In this document: one piece after another, positions 33,826-46,195 of the stretch
How positions within the stretch are numbered: position 1 is the stretch's first letter
How the letters are laid out: each line of letters starts with the position of its first letter
Assembly: GCF_964355755.1 (NCBI RefSeq)
Contig: NC_092670.1
Location: 32,971,795 to 33,035,794, forward strand
DNA from: Antedon mediterranea
Lineage: Eukaryota; Echinodermata; Crinoidea; Comatulida; Antedonidae
Reading direction: 5' to 3'
Length of the DNA stretch: 64,000 bases
Position numbers and translations under genes: made by a program
Notes under the pieces: model-generated
Database searches by the model: none
What the model was told of the DNA's origin: nothing
The model's input: the letters and a program-made list of their open reading frames with translations, nothing else

Positions 33826-34747
33826 CGTTAAGACAGCTGATTGTTCACCAATAAAACAAAATCCATATAGAGCAAATCCGTTCAAGATGAAGATATTACA
33901 AAATGAGATTGATTACATGATTAAGAATGATATAATCGAGCCTAGTTGCAGTGCTTGGAGTTCTCCATGTATATTAGTTCCAAAGCCAGATAAATCGTAT
34001 CGTTTTTGTACTGATTATCGGAAGGTTAATGCTAAATCTACTACAGATTCATATCCCATACCGAGGATAGACGACTGTATTGATCGTGTGGGTAGTGCTA
34101 AGTTTGTCAGTAAATTTGATCTTCTAATGGGTTACTGGCAAATTCCTTTAACCGAGCGAGCGAAAGAAGTGTCAGCTTTTGTAACTCCCATGGGTCTTTA
34201 TCAGTATAAAGTCATGCCTTTCGGTTTAAAGAATGCACCAGCCACGTTCCAGAGATTGGTTAATGGTATAATTTCAGGGTTGGAGGGCTGTGAAGCTTAT
34301 ATAGACGATTTGGTTGTTTATAGTGATACATGGGATGTTCATGTGCAGAGAATTAAGGCATTGTTTGACAGGTTGATAGCTGCAAAGTTGACAGTAAATT
34401 TGGTGAAAAGCAAGTTTTCCTGTGCAGAAATTGTGTTCTTAGGTCATAAAGTTGGTTGCGGAAAAGTGAAACCATTAAGTGCTAAGATTAAGGCAGTCTG
34501 TGATTTCCCAGTTCCAAAGAGTAAGCAGGAGTTAATGCGTTTCCTGGGAATGCCTGGGTTTTATCGACGTTTTTGCAGAAGTTTCTCCACGCTTGTAGCT
34601 CCATTAACGAATCTGCTGAAAAAGAATGCGAGCTTTGTGTGGTTGGAGGAATGCAATGATGCGTTCATTAAAGTTAAAGCGATGTTATCAAATGAACCAG
34701 TGTTGATGGCTCCACAATTTGAAAAAACAGTTCTCGTTGATGATTGA
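33815..34747 (+). pseudogene. gypsy-1 reverse transcriptase
   Basis: The RT is nearly complete: EIDYMIKNDIIEPS, SPCILVPKPD, RFCTDYRKVNAKS, FDLLMGYWQIPL, MPFGLKNAPATFQR and the catalytic YIDDLVVYSD, followed by FLGHKVGCGKVKP and FLGMPGFYRRF. It overlaps the integrase frame at 33815 by a frameshift and ends at 34747 by another, entering RNase H in a new frame. The palm itself is open and looks catalytically normal. Confidence 0.85.
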
Positions 34748-35102
34748 TGCCAGTGATGTTGGTTCTGGTGCTGTGTTGGCGCAAACAGACGAGAATGGTG
34801 TTGACAAGCCTGTGTGTTTCTACTCAAGAAAATTCAAACAGCATGAGAAACGTTATTCTACTGTTGAGAAGGAGACATTAGCTTTGATGTCAGCGTTAAA
34901 GCACTTTGAAGTGTATCTTGGATCTACTCCGTTTCCAATTGTAGTTTGGACTGACCACAACCCATTAACGTTCTTGGCAAGAATGAAGGACAAGAATCAA
35001 CGCCTGTTGAGATGGAGTTTAGCAGTTCAAGAAATAAATCTGGAAATTCATCATATCAGAGGAAAAGACAATGTTGTAGCTGACGCTTTGTCAAGAGTTT
35101 AG
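34719..35102 (+). pseudogene. gypsy-1 RNase H
   Basis: DASDVGSGAVLAQ, FYSRKFKQHEKRYSTVEKE (catalytic Glu), WTDHNPLTFL and DNVVADALSRV are the expected RNase H motifs, with stop at 35100-35102. It is the last pol domain, confirming that integrase lies upstream of RT. The non-coding tail to the polypurine tract spans 35103-35370. Confidence 0.85.
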
Positions 35103-35370
35103 ATAAAACATGCATGAAATGATTTTAAAAGTTTTGTTGATTTTAAAAGTATTTATTTAATTGTAATATGTTAGTTGTGATAGAGTGATGCATTAATGGC
35201 ATACACGGATTTAAAGTAATTAGAACTTGTGAAATTTTAAAGAAGCAGTTGAAGTAAATTCATATCAACGACCTGTTAAAATACCGTAACTACTGTATAA
35301 GAAAAGATTTAAGATGTTATAGTAAACAGTTATAAGTTTAATCATATCAAACTTTCTTTAAGTGGGGGTG

Positions 35371-35509
35371 TGTGATGTGTTTGTCACACGGAAGTGAGCT
35401 CTCTAGAGAAAAAGAGAGGGAGATGAATAAAGATGGACCGGACGACAACTACAACGTGTTTTGTTATGTTCTTATTGTTGGTTTCAGCCTAACGAGCGAG
35501 CCCGTAACA
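35371..35509 (+). repeat. gypsy-1 3' LTR
   Basis: 139 bp copy of the 5' LTR, preceded by AGTGGGGGTG and followed by the ATAG target duplication. Confidence 0.9.
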
Positions 35510-35513
35510 ATAG

Positions 35514-36065
35514 TAACAGTCTTTGGCTGCGACAAATACCAATAGTAAGGAGCGTGTATCTGATCGTGTCGCAGCCACAGATAAATACTTTGATCCCGAA
35601 GCTCAGTATCCTATTTTTAGAATGCCTTGGTCCTAGAAGCATCTTAGATCTTGAGATATTAACATTGTAAACATCATAATTGGTTAATCTTGTCCAATTC
35701 AGATACTCGATTAAATGGAAATAAATTCATGCTTGCATGGCTTACAATTGATCATAACTTTTAAAATAATTGGTCAAATTGTACAAGCTTTACATTATTT
35801 CCAAGCTTATTATCATTTAACGTGTACGTGCGTGTATTGTGCAGTAACAACAATGAAGAACAAAATCTATTTAATAAGTGTGTAAACTATAGAAAATGAC
35901 GTTATATGCCTATACATATTTTAGTAGAGCATCCATAAACTACACAAATATTTCAATGTTAATTAACCCAAGCATTTAAGGCACAACATCGTTGCAAACC
36001 ATACATTACATTACGTTCATTTAAACAAATATCTAGCGAATGTTTGGTATCAATACTTTTAAAAC
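35514..36065. other. Spacer downstream of gene B
   Basis: No exon. A 10 bp perfect inverted repeat GGCTGCGACA / TGTCGCAGCC spans 35525-35576 with a 32-base loop; its meaning is unknown. Confidence 0.4.
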
Positions 36066-39000
36066 TCATGTTACTCGCGTGGTCACCGTTGACGTTGCAA
36101 TCTGGTTCCTTTTAAACCTCTTCTTAAAACATTCGTTTGTCTAAAATTCGAGCAAAACATAACAGTTATAGTAGAATTAAATGAATTAAGTATTTTAAGT
36201 TTTTCTTATACCCATTACATGATGTAGGCCTATGTACGTGTGATTTCCGTGTACTAATCTTATCAGCTTGGCCAACAGACAATTCCACCAACCTAGTTGT
36301 CATTTGAACTTATTTTCGGTGGCAATAATGATGATGATGATGATGGTGGTGGCGATTAAGATGGTGGTAATCGTACAAATAGTACTAATATAATGATAAT
36401 ACCAATACCTCGTTATCAAGTACGCAGTAGATGATGAATATAAATATGCCTTGGCATCCGTTCAACACGTTGAATATGTAATCAATACATTTTGTATCAG
36501 AACTGACAGCGAATGGTCCAATGAGCCACGTGGTACCCATTAGAGGTAAAAGCATTGCAGTTCCTTTTGCTGCTTTCCTGTACATTTTGATAAGAATTGT
36601 AATGACAAAATTAAAATGGAAACTGCAACGTTTATACCATATTCTGTAAAAGGTCTTAATTTAAAAATTGTTTTAAGTTTAAAATTAGTTCTAACCTCAG
36701 CTGTTTAAATGTGGTTTTCTCTCTTGTTGATTTTCCTACCATGTTTCCAGATCGTTTGAAGATTGTCAAGACAACGTAGATCAAAATAGCTGTATTAATC
36801 TGAAAAATATCGATATTGCTTTTTTGATTTTGAGTTAGAGCTTTGGATTTCATGACAACAAAATTGGCGCATAGGCAAATTTGTTTTGGTATTGGTCACA
36901 AAAGAATTGCGTAGTTGTGCAGTAACGATGGTTGTTTATTGCGCATGACCAAACGAAACGCCTTCAAATATTTTCTTGAAAGATGGTATGATTGTGTCTT
37001 CATTTATCTATCTTCCTCGCCATTTTGTAAACATATACTACCAAGTGAATTTAGTCTTACCAAAGCAATGCACGCCGCCGGTGCTACAAACGTCCATATC
37101 ATTCCTGTTTCTGCACTAAGCCAACATCTAGAATAACAATTAAGAATTTAAAAAAAACATTGAAATAACATTGGTATTATAATAATTATCGAATTACTTC
37201 TTAGTTACTAATGTAAACAAATAACATTATTAGATAACTTACAGGTTATCGACATTAAACTTAGAAGCACATGATCCAACAGAAATCGATACAATCACAA
37301 AGGAAACTCCATAACAGAATACGAAATAATACCGAAGTAGGTAGAAGTTGGCGTTACTCGACGTAAAAAGCTTAGACTGTAAGTACACTGCTTCTGTGCA
37401 CATCCAAGTGAATGTATTAAGTGATGTAAAATGTAGGAAAATGCTTATACATTTACATAACATCTTTAAAATAAATTTTCAACATAATAAGTAGAATTCA
37501 AAAAAGAATGGAACACATCATAATAGGCCTACTAAAAATAGAATGTTAACTTGATGATTAACTGAAATGAACAAAGGAAATACTAATGGTTACATTATTA
37601 AAACTTACCTCATTTTCTGTTTTGTCGATTCCAAATAAGAACAGAGATTGCATTATAATCATATTAATTACTAAGTTCTTGTGAATTGAATTCCGCACAG
37701 ATTTCCACAATTCACTATGTAAAAATTTAGATTTAAATACATTTTTATATAATATTTACGACTTAACGAGTTGTTATAAGTTTATTTTAACTAACCCCAT
37801 TGACGAAAAAAAAAATACTGAAACTTACGGAAATGAGACGTAAATGATGAGTGTTATCACCAAAGCGATAACTGATAGTGATACACACACTGTTGACATC
37901 ACACTAAGAGGTTTACTGTCTTTAACAGAAACCTGCAGATACGGTACACAATGTGTATATGTGAATTTTTTTTAAAGATCTTTTTGTCATGATTTAAAAG
38001 GTATTTTATTTAAATTATTAATATACTGCAAGTTACAAGTTAAATACCCCAAAAACAACTATCGTATTATAAATGTACTATACTGACAAATTGGTGGTTA
38101 ACATTTTTCGAAGTAAGTCAAAATGACAATGGTGTAGGGTGAACCTTTATTGAGTGGAAACCAAATAAGGGTATTCGGAAAATGACGAATCTCAACAAAT
38201 ATTAGTTTGCTAACTTACATTGTCTGTTGTAACTTTCATTAACACGCTAAAACTCGTTAGATGTTCAGAATAACACAACACTTGATCCTGAGAATACGAC
38301 GTAGTGACCATACCGGCATCACTCCAAGTACTGTACAAGAACAAAAGCAGAAGGCAGCATTGGTGAGTCATGATAAAAATGTATGCAAAGCAGGTAACAA
38401 AAAAGAAGAATAATTTCCAAGTTTTAAATGGTGAAAATTATTACCTGTATAAATCCTGTTGTTGATGTATTGGTGTAACACAAGATAATTCATGTCCATT
38501 CTGAATATATTTTATCGCATTACGGAAGGTTGTTTAACCGTAAAAGATGAACATAATTCTAACTTACCTTCGATTTTCATCGAAGAATACACAAACTGGC
38601 TCCGATTGATCTTCTTTAGTTATTAAGGAACTCTTAAGCAATATAATTAACAACACTATATATTAGTGATTAGTAATTAGTAAAATTTAAATACTAATTT
38701 TTAATTCAGGATTTCATAACAATTATAAACATTATCTACTGCTGGTAATCAGTTAAAGAAGAAGCAATTCAAATTTTCAAATCTTAAATGATACAAAAGT
38801 TGATAGAAATTAATTTAAATATACTTTAATTAAGTATTACTAGATGGTACGCTCGCTTCGCTCGCGTACCATCTAGGTCGTGCCCACAGATGGTTCTCGA
38901 ATACTAATAATGTCAGCGTTAAAAAACTGGCGATTTCAAATGTACGTACCGCAGGACAATAATACATGTCGTTTACAGGAACGAATAAATAGACACTGTG

Positions 39001-42000
39001 ATTTATGTACTCAACTAAAATTAGCACCCTGGGAATTACTTCCGAAAAAGAAATTTGTCACAAAATGAGACCAATTGTTTAAGTCAAATTTAAACAAACT
39101 ATTTGTGTTTTATATGTAACATTAGGGTTGAGGGATGGGGAAGAGGATGGTGCAAAGAGGAACAGTTTTTAAATATATTCTTTATCTATTTATTCTTTAT
39201 TTATTTAGTAACGAAATATTAATTGTTTTCATGTTTTACAAATAATATACCACTAAACACAGTAAAACATTGCGATGTAATACTTTTTTGAAACTATCAC
39301 CGTCCTAGTCGATTGAAAAGTACAGTACGTGTATAACGACACATAACTACGACGTGTATATGTTTATATAATGTATAACAATTTGTGAAAACCACCTCTA
39401 TTCGGGGCAAATCATAAATTCGATTTAATCTTCAATAAATATTAAATTATCTAACTCAACTTAATTAGTAGGCCTAATGGTTTTCAATTGTTTCTTAGAG
39501 CTAATTCATACTTAAGTTGGTTCCTACCCTACCCACCAAAGTTGTTCTGCGTTTAGGGCATGTGATGCACTGTAGGCCTATCCTCTACTGGCTTTACAAC
39601 GCTACTCATGCCAGTGAGGGAAGGGTGATGATGTGAGTGGTTTAACTGCAATAATAAAGATTTGTACATAAATATACTGCGACTGAAAACGCTAGCTCAT
39701 TATCCGTTTAAAAAACATTATATCCAACCTCTGCAGCACAGATTGAAAAAAAAATGGATCGAATTTCTGTTATGAGTATACAGTACTTTCCTTTACGACG
39801 CCTGAGGGAATAGAAACTTGTGGAACGACACAGAGATTGGAATGTTCCATTCTTCGCAAATCAATACATTTGTATAAACGTATATTAAATCTATCAAAAT
39901 AGTATTTTTTAAAGAACATAGGCCTGTCTTCAACATTATGATACTGTACTCGAGCTGTTCAACCGGTTTTCAGCTATTAAAAACAATTATCGTAGGAGGA
40001 GATAGGAAAATGCGAAGCCTCCTCGCATTTTTGTGGCGGGTATTTTTCAAGATGGACATCCATTAGACAGTGTATACCACGATCGGAAAACACCCCTATT
40101 TGGGGCAAATCTTTGAACCTAAATTCGTTTTAACCGTCAATAACTAATTATCTAACTTAATTTAATTAGTAAACAGGGTTACATCAGGTGGTTAAAATCA
40201 GTACCGAAAGTACGAACCAACTTTACATACCATCGAGAAAAAATTCTAAAAGTAAGGCGCGATTTACCGAATTTTGCCCTTACGTAAATTTATATATAGA
40301 TTGCATTAAATGGATAGATACTATTGTGTATGTAATGGAAAACTGGGAGACTCCGTCCGTCCTTTGAAATCGTTTGTATAATATATACAATATATCATAT
40401 TGCATATTATAATTCAATATGTACTCTCCTTTCCAAGGATAGTTTGTAAGATAGTGTTATATAGTGTATAATATATTGTTTACACTGTGAATTTTTAGTT
40501 TTATATGTTTTTACATGAATAATGTGTAGGCTTAATCATGTACCTATAAATTAGATATCTAATATAGGTCCATGGCGTAATATTTTCATGTAAATAATGT
40601 TATCACTGCACTTTCGTGTTTGTGTTACAAGCATCACGAAACCAACAGGTTTATGAATATTTATCCTATTTTACTTATCGTAATTATATCACTGAATACT
40701 CTAATAAGTTTATTTGTACTAACAATTTGCCTGGATACCATGAATTCTATTTCTGCATTCAGAGGCATCTGGTCGTATAAATCATAAACATCAATAGAAA
40801 ATACCATTCCATTGAAATATCTAAATTCGATGTTCGATGTACTAAATCTGATAGAAAGAAATGTAACAATATATATAATAACTGTGTGTATACTTTATAT
40901 TGTAACTAAATAAAAGTAAAATAACAAGAATAATTAACATTTCAGAAAGTATAAAGATACTTACAATTTAGAAATGTTAACACTTTCATTTACAGGTTTA
41001 TTGGAGCCCGTTGTGCTGTTACTGTAAGATGCTATAATTAGCATATCACCTTAAAATAAAAATTACAATTAATATTGGTATTGTAGTGGTACAAACAATT
41101 AGATTATAAAAGTGGTCATTACGGAAATAGCAAACAGATCATGCATGCATTATGATCCGTGCGAATAAGCATGTAAAGTACACGAGGAGAAAAAAGTGAG
41201 GTTTTTTCTGTTTCTATAGTTACTTCATTTTGCCAAAAAAAAAAAAAAAACATTTTCAATTATTTATTTTATTATTTATTGACTTTGGTTGTTTTGTGTT
41301 TTTGTTTATTTGTTGACGTCATTAGTCTTATTTCAATGCATTTATATTCTGAAGTGATAATACTAATACTTCCTCACATGATCTCAAAATTTTCAATATA
41401 ATAAGATTACGATTATTATTACGATTATTATAAATTTATTAATTGTTTAGTATAGCGTTGCTATTTATATTCCTACTAAATTCATATATTGCACAAGAAA
41501 AATACAGGTCTCAACAGCAAACCTGGAGTTTTAGCGTTAATCTTCAGATTAAAATCCAGCTGATTATTGCCATGTTCCAGGCTACTATTAACATTGTCTC
41601 CGCTCTCAACGACTGCTAACCCAACTACAAAATGTGAATGTGGTTCGAGATATGCAAGAAAAAAAAAATGTATAATACAATGTTACGATAATGTTTTTCA
41701 ATTATTGTAATGTTCGAATTTCTGTTGTTTAAACGAACACATACGTTATGTCTAATAATTAGTTTTTATTCAACTTAATATCCATTCTAAACAGTGATTC
41801 CTAATTAGCCTTCAAACTTCATCCTATGTGTATTGTGTAATAACACTTGCCGTATGTATCTTCTTCATACATTTTCCGCTTCATTGATTGTAAGTTCAAT
41901 ATTTTGGTTAAAACTTCTTGTTCAAATTTGTGAAATTCAGTGCTGAATAAATTCATTTTCTGAAAATAATTCTATTTATAATTACTAGATTGATCATTCT

Positions 42001-44843
42001 TGTACGCATAGAGAACAACTAAGCATTTTGTGTTTAGGAACATAATACATAACAATTTGAAAATTAAATTGTTATTTATTATGTTCCTAAACACAAAATA
42101 CCAGTTTCCATATTATTCCATAATGGTGGGAAAAAAGTATGTTATAAAATAAATTAATTAATGATTGAGTGAATCTCACTCTTCGCTTGTTTCAATTGAT
42201 AAAATATTCAGTATCCTACCATTTCTGTTCCAAGAATCCACATTGAAGCAAAAAAAAAATAAAAAAATAAAGCTATAACAAGTTGATTAAAAATTGAAAA
42301 TATGGAGTTAAACGTTGTATAAGGTTATCAAACAAAAATATTAAAAGTTAACAATTAGAAATAATTCAGTGTAGATATTTATACCAAGTGTGAAGCCAAA
42401 ATATAATATAAGTTTATTTACATAATAATGATATATCAATATTTTTGGAAAATGATAAATTTACTAACCTACAACAATTGTAAACGTACACGACGTTATA
42501 TAATTATTATAATGATCATAAATTTCAAAGTGAAAATTATGTTTTCCAATATCAAGATCACAAGGAAATATTTCAAAAGGGTTCGGTATAATTGTAACAA
42601 AGTCAATGAAGGCCTTTTCTACCGTCACTGAATAATTCACATTGACTGATGAAGTAGGTAAATCTGCGCCTACGATCTCATTAGAAGGACACTTCATATC
42701 TGGTGGTTCGATATCTGAAAGAAATTAATGTATCATATTCGGCAAAAAATGATGTATATAATACTGTTTAATCAATGTCATATCGGACTTCAAAAACAGT
42801 TTAAATATTTTACATAGTAAATGAAATTATAATTACATGACAAATACAATCAATTTTGGCTAATTAAAGTTTTTAAATTAATGACATGATTAGTCATGAT
42901 TAGTAAGAGTAATAATTATCGTGACGATAGTAAATATTTATCATGATGTTATTTGATTAGATTTTTCAAAGTATTATGTATTATATAAAGACAGTCGAAA
43001 TGGATGTCCTTGGTTCTAGAATGAAATGTTTGTGTATCTATTTATATTCATTCGTTATCATTCACAGTATAATCTGATTGATGACTTCGTAAAATATATC
43101 GGGGAAAACTATATTCGGAGAGAGAAGGCTCACATCTTTATTCGGTCCATGTTAAAAAAATACAGAGGGCGTTCTACTTAATATCTCGTTTTAAAGATCA
43201 GGTAAGTTGACATGTTAAGTATGTATTCATTCAGAACGATAACTTAAAAAATGTGCACGCTATCATACTAACAAACAACAGACAGACAGACAGGGCTTTT
43301 AGCAACATTATATTTTGCCAAGTATTGTAATATACAATTTGAAGCTGAAATTCTGATAAAGAAATATCAGAAATACTTTAGCCTATGTGTAAATCTACCA
43401 AATGGAATAAATTAATTCTTACGCATTTCACATATAGCTACAAAATGCCTCTTTCGACATGAACCATCAAACCAAGTACCGGTACTGTTTACATAATTAC
43501 CCAGAGCAGCACAATCCTCGTTACTCAAATCTTTGGGTTCATTAACATGCCAATCTAAAGAAATGAAGTAGTATAACTATTAAACAAGACAGGGCCAGTG
43601 TTTTTATTCGGTATTTCTCATGTGTTGTGGTAATAAGGAGCTAAATACATGTTTTAATATCAAGAAACGTACGTAATCTTCCGGTGCCAATAACACTGAA
43701 AAAATGGAATTAACTAATTAAAATAAAAATGAAACACCTAGGTTTTTTTTATCAATTTGTTCTTATATTTTTATTTTTTTATCTTTTTTAACATAGTTAT
43801 TATAGTATCACAATAGAGCATTAGTTTTTCTGTCCTTTTATACACCAATGATAATTAAGTCTCCAGTGTTATATGGGTATTAATTTGGTTTTGTGGAGTG
43901 TGGTATTATCTGTTTAATTTAGTTTACTCTTTATTATTTTAAATGTATATATTTGTGTATAGTTTATTATTGAGTATGCGCCATTACTATGTGTTTCACT
44001 GTTTTGAAAGCGTTTTACGAATATTTTACCATATTTTTATTATTACTGATACTAATACTCTAAAACGAATTTAGACTTATGTCAAATGGTAATAATTATA
44101 CACGGAGATTTCTAAATTTACGAAATAATTAAACCAAGCCTACTTGTATAGTTTGCACTTCTTCCAGACACCCATTGAAACTGGCCTTCTGTATCACTGT
44201 AGCCAATCCAAGCAGCGTAATATATATAGTTTTCAGTAAATCGTTGGAATACCCACGAGTTCTCGTCTTCACTTGAAATTTCAATCAAATCACCATTCAT
44301 TCCTTGGCATATTTCTCTCATAGAATACCAAGTACCAAGTGTGTTTGTAACACAGTAACACTTCGAATATGCTGAGTTGTAATGCCATCTTGGACACCCT
44401 GGAAAATAGTATTAGTGTCTTGTATCATGTTTGTTAACATCATGCTTCCAGTTTTAGAAAAATGGGATCAGTTCCTACTCAAATTATATAAAGATATATT
44501 ATAGTCATGAGACTCGCAGTTTATTGAACATGGAATTAGTTTCTCCTCCTGCAAAAGTAGCGGGTAAAAAGGAAGTAATGAATATTCTAATTTGTAGATC
44601 ATAAAACACAATCCTCGTCTTTAGCTACTCTACTATACTTATAAAATAAACAAAATAAATACAAAGAATATAAAAATGTTACTAGTCAAAAGAAACAAGA
44701 TAAATTATGATATTGAACAATTCCACGTTATGTACTTCCACTTATTATGAAACCAATAAGATACTAAACTCACAGGCATCACAGATGACGTAATGTGTAA
44801 CAAGAATTGACAGTAACGAAACTCCTCTCGTGTTTATATTCAT
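36066..44843 (-). CDS. Gene B: intact CTLD-HYR-GAIN-7TM adhesion GPCR, 18 exons, 716 aa
   Basis: Minus-strand exons: 44774-44843 signal peptide; 44144-44398 and 43423-43554 CTLD; 42469-42714 HYR; 42220-42224 microexon; 41851-41959, 41523-41624, 40965-41049, 40724-40847, 38568-38632 stalk/GAIN; 38219-38330 GPS; 37829-37932 TM1; 37609-37714 TM2; 37243-37463 TM3-4; 37061-37127 and 36696-36799 TM5; 36409-36577 TM6-7; 36066-36140 tail. The sum is 2151 bp, 716 codons plus TGA, with all junction phases matching. By residue: 1-23 signal, 24-152 CTLD (NEPKD, TWFDGSC, FVAICE), 153-234 HYR, GPS cleavage box HLTSFSVLM near 420-428, seven TM about 440-690, tail ECFKKRFKRN. Family role: plasma-membrane receptor self-cleaved at the GPS, signalling through G proteins; a carbohydrate or microbial ligand is possible but inferred. 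A Helitron H2 lies in the intron 38633-40723. Confidence 0.85.
36326..36360. repeat. Short (ATG/GTG)n microsatellite
   Basis: AATGATGATGATGATGATGGTGGTGGCG in the last intron of gene B. Confidence 0.7.
38840..40300 (-). mobile_element. Helitron-like family H2, full-length copy 3
   Basis: This is the most complete copy (1461 bp). On the minus strand it starts A|TCTATATATAAATTTACG at 40300 and ends with a palindrome (38841-38876: ACCATCTAG-type stem around GCGAGCGAAGCGAGC) and CTAG|T at 38840-38843. No open frame of note. It is inserted in the GAIN intron of gene B without disturbing splice sites. Confidence 0.75.
42220..42224 (-). CDS. Gene B 5 bp microexon
   Basis: Sequence AAATG between acceptor GGAACAG and donor GTAGGA. 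The HYR exon ends in phase 1 and the following 109 bp exon must enter in phase 0; only an insert of length 2 modulo 3 restores this, and the 5 bp exon does so, yielding Glu-Met. Equivalent sequences occur in gene A at 6776-6780 (AAATG) and 8465-8469 (CAATG), with conserved flanks. A slightly longer exon using another acceptor is possible in gene A only. Confidence 0.6.
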
Positions 44844-44873
44844 TCTTCAAACTATAGAAACAGTTCGTTCATA

Positions 44874-46195
44874 TCTATATATAATATGGTTAATTCTGAC
44901 ATAGGCGAGCACAATGCAAAAACTTTGGTACTAATCTCCGCCTTGGATACCTACCTTATCTATCTGAGATGTACCGCGAAACGTAGATTTGATAACATTA
45001 GTGTTCACATCGACGCTATTGTTCCATATTTCTATCTTGGGAAGATGTTATAAAGAGTTTTTAAACAAAATTCATGATTTCAACATTAGATTTTCATCTC
45101 AATTTCAATTCTTCCCGGTCAAAGTAATTTCCGGGTTTAAGATAAGTTCACCTTGCAACAACCTGGTTTCAAATATTTTCTCTCTTTTATACACAAGGGA
45201 GCAGTTAAAATAATAGATTTGACCCTAAAGGTGACTAGAAACAGGCACTTTCCATCAATCAATACAGTGTCCCTTTGGAAGACGAAAACAAAATCAGATA
45301 GTAGGACTGGAGCTTAAGTTGGCCATTAGTCATAGCCATTTCAGTTTTTTGTTTATTTTAAAACATACCGCGCGTGTGTGAAGGTACAGTAGTTAAATAA
45401 TAGAAATTATACTGCAAATTAATAAAGATAAAATTAAATATACGCCATAAAGAATCAGAATATATTGTGTGGAATAGTATTATAAAATTACATAGGGAGA
45501 TTTGATGATAAGACATTTTTCGAGTGAAATCCCGATAGCTGAGTTTCCTTCCTGTGTCCCGTTAGGACCGAGATGTCTGCCCATGTTGCAAGCCGTAATG
45601 TCTTCTTTCTTGGGCCCACTCTGTCACGGCACTTAGTTTCAAAAGATGATTAAATTAAATAATGTATTAATAATTATTAGGATGGTATTCATTTGAATAA
45701 ACGCCTCTCCAATAAAACATCATTTTGAATAATAACCCCCCCCCCCCCAACCCAACTATCTAATAAACGCCCATCGACATATTTACAATAACACAATTAT
45801 ACTATTTGTAGTAGAATTCACCGCACTGTTATCTACAATTTACCAAGCATTTGTTATTCTTTTTTACCACTTTTCATATATATTAGAGGATTTCATTTGA
45901 TTATAAATGTTACCATATTATTAAATCTAAAAAATTTAACATATATCCCTCGAATAAGCACCTCCCTCAAATGACCTCCGCCTCCCCAGAGGGTCCTACC
46001 AAACAATAAAAACTATACTTTGAAATGTTATTAATCATCTAAAACACTGTGAAACAAAGTAGTTTAGTTTTACGAATGTCAAGCATTTTCAATAATGGTA
46101 ACCGACAGAAAATGTATAAGGAGAACATTATCATTCCGAGAACCATCGTCTACACTTCCTAGAGGGGGAGCGTGCGAAGCGAGCTGACCCTCTAG
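44874..46195 (+). mobile_element. Helitron-like family H1, full-length copy c
   Basis: 1322 bp from A|TCTATATATAATATGG to the palindrome (46158-46195) and CTAG. It aligns inverted with 8735-10090. It starts 30 bp upstream of the gene B start codon, and its 3' end is joined without a gap to the 5' end of Helitron H2 copy 4. Confidence 0.75.

Larger units (their letters stand above)
31029..35509 (+). mobile_element. Ty3/gypsy retrotransposon gypsy-1 (Gmr1-like order), defective
   Basis: Direct LTRs of 134 bp (31029-31162) and 139 bp (35371-35509), TGTGATG...GTAACA, flanked by ATAG on both sides (31025-31028, 35510-35513). A primer-binding-like TGGGGGGTCATCCG begins at 31166, resembling the complement of a tRNA-Pro 3' end, and a polypurine tract AAGTGGGGGTG precedes the 3' LTR. 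Between them the order is gag, protease, integrase, reverse transcriptase, RNase H. Integrase before RT is the unusual arrangement described for the deuterostome Gmr1 group. Several frameshifts and a large deletion between protease and integrase make it non-autonomous. Confidence 0.9.
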
